This document shows, one piece after another, positions 1 to 12,500 of a DNA stretch of 12,500 bases. The DNA is taken from the NCBI RefSeq assembly GCF_042767895.1, contig NC_091559.1, forward strand, positions 6,190,522 to 6,203,021, in the 5' to 3' direction. The notes beneath the pieces were generated by a model. The model was not told the DNA's origin and did not search any database. It worked only from the letters and a program-made list of their open reading frames with translations. This stretch comes from Penaeus vannamei (lineage: Eukaryota > Arthropoda > Malacostraca > Decapoda > Penaeidae). Made by a program: the position numbers and the translations under genes. How positions within the stretch are numbered: position 1 is the stretch's first letter; every line of letters starts with the position of its first letter.

Positions 1-145
1 TAAAGTACATTTTTTTTCTCATTATCTTAGATTTCCCTTAAGACTGTGGGATCAATTAGCGCATTTTCCCAAGCTAAATAACGTTTGATTGCAGAGCCTG
101 ATGTAACAACTTTGCAGACTTCAGGAGATAGTTGCATTCATCACC

Positions 146-6028
<5,883 letters not shown>

Positions 6029-7975
6029 GGGAGAGGAGGAGGCTTTGCCTTTCCGCACTCTATTGTCCCAAACCATTGTGATACCGGATGGGCCTTGTTT
6101 TCTCCTTGTCCTCTGATGTACTCAAATTAAAAGACAGATAAAAGAGATTAGGTTTAGTGACAAAATAGACTGTGATCTGATGCTAAGGTTTTTGTTTTTG
6201 TTTTTGTTTTAGGTGTTTCCAGTAGGTATTCTCAGGAAGAAAGAGAGGAAGAGAGAAGCCTTGATTGTGCGTCTAGGCTAGGTTTAATCGTGCTCAAGTT
6301 GGAACATTTTTATCTCAAGAGATGTTTCATTAGGTTGATGTAGTCTTTATGCTCATATGTTACTGTGTAAGCCTAATTAGAAAACAGTTGAGAATATCTA
6401 TCTACATATTTATATATCCTTTTCACACCATAGCTGGAGATATTTATTAAGTATTTTTTAGATGTTCTTGATATGAAAAATATTTTGAAGAAAGATAATG
6501 TGCTAGTTTAGAAAGATTCTTTGTAATGTTTAGTATAATTATGTTTTATAACTATTACTATATCCAGATCTTTAGAAAAACTCTTTCTTTTATAGCGATG
6601 AATTGATAGTAGTATTATGGTTTATTATGAACTGTGTTGTCTATATGAGACTAATTCACGCAAGGGAAGCAGTTTTTAAATGTCTCCGTATAAGGTAAAT
6701 GGTGGCTTAGCATCAGAAAATTATTTAAGATTGAAAAATGTTAAAAGTAATACAATTTAGGAAGTACTAGCAAAACATGTAAAATGCAACGGTAGATAAA
6801 GTGCAAAAAACAAAAACAAAGTCAAGAAAATAAGAGATTGAGTTTTATGAATGTAAGAAAATTATTATTATACTCAACACTGTCCTCATTTGGTTGTCTC
6901 AAAGCCCAGTTTTATAACACATTAACTATGCAATTAGGTGATTACAATAACCCCCATTGTGTAAAGATTAAAAAAACAATATATATTCAGTTAAAGGAAA
7001 TTATAATTTGTTTCTCCAGATTCCATTTTTCATCGACCCCCTTTTCTCTTCGGTAGTTTGTAAGTAACGGGATTGCGGTTTCCCACAGCCTTCCATTTTT
7101 ATCCCACTTTGTAGGGTAAGCACACTTGATTGGATAATTAAGAGGGTTTATCTAATTTGTAACATGTTAATAAAGAGTTACCTGATTTCCATCTTATAGA
7201 TTAGAATAAGGAAAGGATTCAAACAAAAGCAGCTGTTTAGTAAAAGAAGTTCATTACATATCCAGCTTGATCTGAATGTAATATTCAAAGGTAGGTACAA
7301 AATATTTATAGTGGAAGACACTTGTGTCGTCTTTTACAGATTTTATAACAATTGGTCTTATTTAATCCTGATAAAGACTACATTTTATATGTTATTAGAT
7401 AGACATTTCTCCTGAAGTGTTAGATTGAAACTATTGGTACTTTTGTTATCATGGAAAGCATTGTTTGACGGCAGGGAAAATATCAACACGTGAAAAAAAT
7501 ACAGTTGTAATAGCATTAGCATTGTATGCAATATTTTTAAATGCATAGTACTGGAGAGGTTGAATAAGAAGGGAAATTTTGTATGTACTAAATTATGGAA
7601 TCGGTCATAAATGCAAAACAAAAGGGAGTTTGATGGATGGCTTATATTATGTTCTATTTTTTAAGTTTTATTTGTCATATCAGTAAATATGATATTAACA
7701 TTGAAACTTAATATTGCACTAATGTAAAACGTGTATTTCACTCCTTTTGAAAACTTGTGTATGTGAATCCCATTATAATAATTGTGCATATTTACTATGC
7801 ACTTAAATACCCAGTTTTAGAAATGAAACACTCAGTCATATTTATAAATGTTTCCTGTGTTTAGTTTCATATTAAATGTAACCTAATAAATATCTACCAA
7901 TTTTATCAGCATCGTCTTTGTGTATTCTTAAGTACCTACTGGTATTTATTATTTTTGAAAATAATGATGTTTGAT

Positions 7976-7980
<5 letters not shown>
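6029..7980 (+). other. 3'UTR and intergenic AT-rich sequence
   Basis: This follows the ADISSP stop codon and has no convincing coding frame. It includes a small GTTTTT run (about 6188-6210). Candidate polyadenylation signals are ATTAAA at 6126-6131, AATAAA at 7169-7174 and AATAAA at 7885-7890. The last is followed about 30 nt on by a TTTGTGTATT stretch that could be the downstream GU element. Where the 3'UTR ends cannot be decided from sequence alone. Confidence 0.55.
7885..7890 (+). terminator. candidate polyadenylation signal AATAAA
   Basis: Canonical AATAAA with a GU-rich stretch (TTTGTGTATT, about 7917-7926) at a suitable distance. It would give the ADISSP homologue a 3'UTR of almost 1.9 kb. 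The AATAAA at 7169 and the ATTAAA at 6126 are earlier alternatives. Confidence 0.3.
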
Positions 7981-8501
<521 letters not shown>

Positions 8502-9633
8502 ATAATCTATATAGGTAAAAAAATGGTTCTATTTTATATATAAAAAAAAAACGACGATAAGTATATATGTAAGGAAAATGCATGATTTCTACAGTCTGGA
8601 AATACGTAGACAAGAAATGAGCATAATATGATAGGTCCTTTGATATAAGCGAACGTATTTAGCTAACAAAATTAATCCTTACTTTGTCACTACGTTTAGA
8701 CAACTCACTATTTTATAAAGAGTGCATCAAGGTAGCGAATTTAAGGAGACGAATGAGTTTATTTCTTTATAGAAAATCTTGGGCACTTATAAAACACTTA
8801 TAAGCAACACTTGATCTGCCTGTGTGCATATAATGTTTTTTTTAGTACCATTCTTCGCCAATTTTCTGCGCTATAGATCCAAACAAGAACTGCCTGTGAA
8901 CTTTTTTTGAAATCGCTGTTTTCTGTGAGATAGTTGATTAATCCACAAACGAATTCTGCAGATGCTTGTATTTTATTACCAGGGGGTAGTTGGCAACTCA
9001 GTCTGTGACGTAACGCCTACAATTGGTTCCCGTCTTTGCGAAGTCTTGCCAATTTCCGAATTTATCGACCTTTTTTCCCACTCCGAGTATTCGCCTACCT
9101 CTTTCCAGTCCTCGAAAAGCTTTTATTCTTTCATGATATGATTGATAAGTATTGTTATTATATGCAAATACATGTTTTTATTATTCCTATTATCAGCTTT
9201 CATATACCGAGATGTACTGATTACGGGTATATTTCGCCAATCAAAATATGAAGACGAGGATGACCCCGAACGAATGTCATCGTAAAGAAACGTTCACGCG
9301 CACACCTGGGTAAGGCTTGGCCCATGGGCACCGGGCAGTGGGGAATGGAGTGGGTGAAGACAGGATTTTAGAACGTATATCTGTGTATTATGGGCGTGTA
9401 ATGATGTGTTAGAAGGGTGCTAATTGTGTATGAGATATGTGAAGTGAATTTCGCAGTGCTGTTGAAGTTTTAGTGTGACTGAGAGTCGTCTAACGTTTAA
9501 GCTTAGATACGTTTGCAGGAGTACACGATACACCTAACACGAAGGTACACGTGACGGATTACCAAGCATTACATCATCCTTTGCTCTCTGTTTTCTGACG
9601 AATAACGTTACGAAATACTGTACGTTTGCAGCC
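8502..9633 (+). other. intergenic sequence upstream of the second gene
   Basis: No convincing exon is visible. The AT-rich left half changes to a more balanced composition from about 8850. Features that could belong to a promoter or 5'UTR are TGACGTAA (CRE-like) at 9006-9013, an inverted CCAAT (ATTGG) at about 9022-9026, a GC-richer stretch at 9297-9360 with a donor-like TGG|GTAAGG near 9307, and an E-box CACGTG at 9548-9553. None is proven. Confidence 0.5.
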
Positions 9634-9640
9634 TTAAATA
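9634..9640 (+). promoter_or_regulatory. possible TATA-like element TTAAATA
   Basis: TTAAATA lies 64 nt before the start codon of the second gene. With normal spacing it would place transcription initiation near 9664-9668 and leave a 5'UTR of about 40 nt. The match is imperfect and no arthropod initiator motif stands out at that position. Confidence 0.25.
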
Positions 9641-9703
9641 GCTCCTTGAACCCTCCCGTAAAGACTGTGCTAATTCACAACGAAGAAACTGCCGCATTTC
9701 GCC

Positions 9704-9879
9704 ATGATCTTATTAACCTGCCAACACCTATTCCTCTGCCTGTTCCTGGTGGGCAGTGCCAACGCTGACGAATATGTAGATCTGACGTACAATTTCGATG
9801 ATGATACGATGGCTCTTCCTGGTGTCGCTCCTTTTAAGTTGAAACAAGGGGAGCGGGGATATACCTTGTCCGGTTATTG
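9704..9879 (+). CDS. cyclase-family gene, exon 1 (signal peptide and N terminus)
   Basis: The ATG at 9704 has G at -3 and an in-frame TAA at 9671-9673, and is followed by a textbook secretory signal. After cleavage the mature protein starts near D22 and continues EYVDLTYNFDDDTMALPG to LSGYW. The donor is TTG|GTGAGT at 9880. Two bases (TG) are left over, which the first base of exon 2 completes to a Trp codon. Confidence 0.85.
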
Positions 9880-11814
9880 GTGAGTAAAAACGAGTGAAAG
9901 TTTTGGGAAATTTAGTTTAAGAAGGTTGTACTGTATTTGCATGTTTGTGTGTGTCAGTGCAGGTGGTGTATGTACACATTTATTCATTGCATAATGAAGC
10001 TGTAGACAAATTTTCGAGAATAATTATTAAGTGATGAATACTGGAACAGTCCAATCTTAATAGAAATAGATTCTATTGGTTTTAAAAAATACAATTAGTG
10101 ATTTTCTAAAAGCATTTTGTCTATCAAAGTGATATCTATGTGCTTTTGAGTTAAATCCAAATTTCATATCATTCAGTTCATTGTTTTGGTCTTATTGTAA
10201 TTGTCGCATTCATGTTTTTCATAATCATTTCTTTATCAATGTCATTATCATGTAGAGTGTGATTTTGACTGATATAGTGATTGTAATGATAATGATTGTG
10301 GTAGTGGTTATGATATGGTTGTGGTGATAATGACACTAGTGAAGTGATGATGGTTGTGATGATGACAGTTGTAGTGGTATCATGTTGATGGTAGTGGTAT
10401 GATGGTATTAATTGCAGTGATGATGCGAAGGGTTATGGTTATTTGTAACAATATAAAAAGAGGTGAGGATGACGATTATAATGGCGGTGGTTATGCCGGT
10501 ACTAATCCTGATGCTATCTTTGAAAACGTAATTGTGGAAGTTGTACAGGATGTTCATGTGCAATTATAGATTGGATATTTATCATCTCATATATGCTCAT
10601 AGGCACTCACCCTCACCCACTGTCCCTTCAAACTCTCTTACCCACCTTCATCACCCACCCATAACTCCCCCCCCCCACCCTCATCACCGCCTTAAGTCCC
10701 CCCTAACCCCCCTATCTTCCCCCTCATCACCCCCACTAACTCCCCCCCTCATCACCCCCCTAACTCTCCCCCTTCATCACCCCCCCTAACTCTCCCCTTT
10801 CATCACCCCACTAACTCCCCCCCCCTCATCACCCCCCCTTATTACCCCCCTAACTTTCTCCCTCATCACCCCCCTAACTTCCTCCCTCAATACCCTCCCC
10901 CTCATTATCTCCCCCCCCCCCTCCCCTCATTATCCTTATTCCCTCGGAGTTAACCACCCACCCACCCTCATTATCTCCCCCCCCCCCAAAAAAAAAAGAA
11001 AAACACACACACCCATCCTCCTTACCCCCCACCCCCCTGAAACCCACTGACCCAACCCCATCACCCCCTTCAAACCCACCCACCGACCCATCCTCATCAT
11101 TCTCCGCAAGACCTACTCACCCACCCACCCACCCACTTACCCACCCCCCTTCAAACCCACCCACTTACCCACCCTCCTTCAAACCCACCCACTTACCCAC
11201 CCTCCTTCAAACCCACCCACTTACCCACCCTCCTTCAAACCCACCCACTTACCCACCCTCCTTCAAACCCACCCACTTACCCACCCTCCTTCAAACCCAC
11301 CCACTTACCCACCCTCCTTCTAACCCACCCACTTACCCACCCCCACCCTCCGTACCTCCCCAGAACCCACCCCCACTCACCCACCCTCATCACCCCCTTC
11401 AAGACCCACCCACTTACCCTCAGACCCACCCTCCCATCCCCATCACCCCCACCCCACCCTCACCCACCCTCCGTACCTCCCCAGAACCCACCCACCCACC
11501 ATCATCCCCTGACCCACTTACCCACCCTCATCACCCTCACCCTCACCCACCCTCTGTACCTCCCCAGAACCCTCCTTCAAACCCACCCACTTACCCACCC
11601 TCATCACCCCCACCCTCCGTTCCTCCCCAAAACCCACCCACCCTCACCCACCATCATCCCCTGACCCACTCACCCACCCTCACGCATTCCAGGCACGAGA
11701 GGAACAGCCTGGAGGTGGGCGAGCACGCGGGAACCCACCTCGACGCCCCCGCCCACACCCACGAGGGCGGGTGGACCGTCGACCAAATTCCTCTCGAGCA
11801 TCTGGTCGCTCCGG
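9704..11814 (+). CDS. secreted cyclase-family hydrolase (KynB/isatin hydrolase-like), 3' partial
   Basis: Two exons (9704-9879 and 11693-11814) encode the first 99 residues; the rest lies beyond the window. Residues 1-21 form a signal peptide with a hydrophobic core (LFLCLFLVG) and an ANA|DE cleavage site. Residues 25-29 (VDLTY) open the fold as in other Cyclase-family (PF04199) enzymes. The hallmark HxGTHxDxPxH is complete as HAGTHLDAPAH (70-80). In characterised relatives (bacterial KynB kynurenine formamidase, isatin hydrolase) the first His, second His and Asp bind the divalent metal (here H70, H74, D76), and the last His (H80) is an active-site residue. The later conserved His and Glu should be in downstream exons. 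The family hydrolyses amide bonds in formylkynurenine or cyclic amides, but substrate cannot be told from this part. The signal peptide implies work in the secretory route or outside the cell. Confidence 0.87.
9880..10600 (+). other. left part of the cyclase-gene intron 1
   Basis: Ordinary AT-rich intron to about 10250. A degenerate TGATGG/TGGTTA-type trinucleotide tract follows at about 10258-10440 (GTGATGATGG, GTAGTGGTATGATGG and similar), the likely wreck of an old (GAT)n or (GGT)n array. No exon is visible. Confidence 0.65.
10601..11149 (+). repeat. C-rich minisatellite with CATCACCCCCCTAACT modules
   Basis: The + strand becomes almost purine-free apart from A. From about 10660 to 10900, irregular units of about 25-28 bp alternate CTCATCACCCCCC with TAACTCTCCCC. 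C-runs of 11 occur at about 10911-10921 and 10977-10987, the second followed by A10. From 11020 to 11149 the sequence is CCCACC-rich with embedded CATCACCCC. Charged or Pro/His-rich open frames in this stretch are composition artefacts. Confidence 0.85.
11150..11345 (+). repeat. 28-bp tandem minisatellite, seven copies
   Basis: Units begin with TTCAAACCCACCCACTTACC and end in CACCCTCC. Starts fall at 11150, 11178, 11206, 11234, 11262, 11290 and 11318, spaced exactly 28 bp. The first six copies look nearly identical. The seventh begins TTCTAA and diverges at its right end. The near identity suggests recent expansion or homogenisation. Confidence 0.95.
11346..11690 (+). repeat. C-rich composite repeats reaching the exon 2 acceptor
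   Basis: A module CCCTCCGTACCTCCCCAGAA recurs with small changes at 11346, 11467, 11550 and 11613. A second module, ACCATCATCCCCTGACCCAC, occurs near 11500 and again near 11649. The last copy of the second module runs into CACCCTCACGCATTCCAG, the acceptor of exon 2. The pyrimidine tract used for splicing is thus made of repeat sequence. Confidence 0.85.
11693..11814 (+). CDS. cyclase-family gene, exon 2 (metal-binding signature)
   Basis: The first base completes Trp59. The exon then encodes HERNSLEVGEHAGTHLDAPA, H80 and a THEGGWTVDQIPLEHLVAP tail. The order of a small polar loop, HxGTHxDxPxH, GGWTVDQIP and L(V)xP is the normal family layout. In GC content and codon choice the exon differs sharply from the flanking repeats. 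It ends at CCG G|GTAAGG with one base over (phase 1), so the next coding exon must start with two bases of a codon. That exon is not in the window. Confidence 0.9.
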
Positions 11815-11824
11815 GTAAGGCCGC

Positions 11825-11858
<34 letters not shown>

Positions 11859-11911
11859 ATTGTTGTTGTTGTTGTTTTTGTTCTTCTTCTTCTTCTTCTC
11901 CTTCTTCTTCT
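11825..11911 (+). repeat. (GTT)n followed by (CTT)n at the start of intron 2
   Basis: TGT/GTT units from 11825 to about 11877, with one ATT interruption, are followed by a TTC run to about 11911. The array starts 10 nt after the first base of the donor at 11815. The TTC run resembles a splice pyrimidine tract, but no AG follows for well over 100 nt. Confidence 0.9.
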
Positions 11912-11990
11912 CATAATTATTATTATTCTAATGATTATTATTATTTTATTATTTTTTTATTATTTTTTATAATAATAATAATAATAATAT

Positions 11991-12034
<44 letters not shown>

Positions 12035-12070
12035 ATAATAATAATAATAATAATAGTTATTATTATTATT

Positions 12071-12150
<80 letters not shown>

Positions 12151-12160
12151 TATTATCATT
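11912..12160 (+). repeat. ATT/AAT inverted arrays and (ATC)26
   Basis: ATT-rich sequence at 11912-11968 is followed by AAT runs, ATT runs and AAT runs again (about 11970-12053), which are mutually complementary and can fold back. An almost pure ATC/TCA array of about 80 nt follows at 12071-12150. All lie in the second intron of the cyclase-family gene. Confidence 0.9.
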
Positions 12161-12500
12161 ACTTTTTAATACTTTGTTACTGTTATTATTATTGCAATTA
12201 TTTCTATATTATTAGTTTTGATATGTTTTGTTATTATCATTATTGTTGTTGTTTTGTTGTGATTATTATTATTATTATTAGCAGTATTGTTGTTCGTTAT
12301 CATCGTTATTGTTGTCGTTATCATTATCTTTATCAGTATCTTTACCATTACAATCGTCATCGTCACCATTATCTTTATAGTCATCATCATCTCTATCGTT
12401 ATCATTATCTTTATTTTTATCGTCATCGTTATCGTTATTATCATCATGATTATCATTACCTCCATCATTATCATTATCGTTATCAAATTGTTATCATTAT
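12161..12500 (+). repeat. degenerate ATC/GTT/ATT tract to the window edge
   Basis: An irregular mixture of TTATCATT, GTTATCGTT, GTCATCGTC and similar triplet-periodic words, consistent with an old ATC/ATT array eroded by point mutation. The open frame on the minus strand (Met/Ile/Thr only) follows from this composition. No downstream exon of the cyclase-family gene is visible. Confidence 0.8.

Noticed and set aside
6838..7056. A 72-codon frame on the + strand
   Set aside because: Length expected by chance, AT-rich composition, and no recognisable motif or splice support.
7385..7621. A 78-codon frame on the - strand
   Set aside because: Low-information AT-rich translation with no family resemblance; likely chance.
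9036..9251. A 71-codon frame upstream of the cyclase-family gene
   Set aside because: No ATG at the start, no domain, and hydrophobic-aromatic AT-rich composition. It may overlap regulatory or 5'UTR sequence but is not supported as coding.
9297..9362. GC-richer patch with ATGGGCACCGGGCAGTGGGG
   Set aside because: The frame from this ATG closes after about 15 codons and nothing resembles an exon of the neighbouring gene. Kept only as possible promoter-region sequence.
10532..11083. Pro/His/Thr-rich + frame and Gly-rich - frame
   Set aside because: Products of the C-rich intronic minisatellite.
11150..11345. CRISPR-like array of 28-bp repeats
   Set aside because: The units are directly contiguous with no unique spacers, and the context is a eukaryotic intron, so this is a minisatellite.
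11654..11914. Minus-strand Arg/Thr-rich frame with a tail over exon 2
   Set aside because: It is antisense to the conserved cyclase exon plus the adjacent GTT/CTT repeat; the signature motif is on the + strand.

Overview
The window looks like nuclear DNA from an animal with spliced genes and a very heavy load of simple-sequence repeats. Roughly 40-45% of it is tri- or dinucleotide repeat or low-complexity C-rich sequence. That density, with short well-conserved exons between AT-rich introns, is what decapod crustacean genomes (penaeid shrimps, crabs, crayfish) look like. The assignment is an inference from repeat style and the protein-level matches, not from a species-specific sequence. I see no bacterial, phage, CRISPR, rRNA or tRNA feature.

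Two genes can be read, both on the + strand, and neither is visible as a long open frame. Gene 1 (146-6028) encodes a homologue of vertebrate ADISSP/C20orf27 (UPF0687 family). It is split into a candidate 19-nt first coding exon (146-164) and four firmly readable exons (306-415, 3578-3682, 5265-5397, 5928-6028). All splice phases agree; the sum is 468 nt, 155 codons plus a TAA. Its second intron is a 3.16-kb stretch filled by ATT, ATC and higher-order ATC/TTA arrays, including an apparently perfect (TTA)85. Its fourth intron begins with a GAGT and a (GT)71 array starting 10 nt from the splice donor.

From 6029 to 9633 there is AT-rich 3'UTR/intergenic sequence, interrupted at 7981-8501 by a compound TG/CA/TA microsatellite arranged as a large imperfect inverted repeat.

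Gene 2 starts at 9704 and runs off the right edge. Its first exon encodes a signal peptide and the start of a cyclase-family hydrolase. Its second exon (11693-11814) carries the metal-binding signature HAGTHLDAPAH of the KynB-type kynurenine formamidase / isatin hydrolase superfamily. The intron between them is dominated by about 1.1 kb of C-rich minisatellite that reaches right up to the acceptor. The next intron opens with (GTT)n, (CTT)n, ATT and ATC arrays that continue to the end of the window.

Nothing in the sequence suggests the two genes act together: one is a small soluble protein without a visible signal peptide, the other a probable secreted metal-dependent hydrolase. The most unusual theme is architectural. 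Repeats begin within about 10-50 nt of three of the donors, and one acceptor is built out of minisatellite sequence. The long low-complexity open frames in the repeats are artefacts of unit composition rather than genes.
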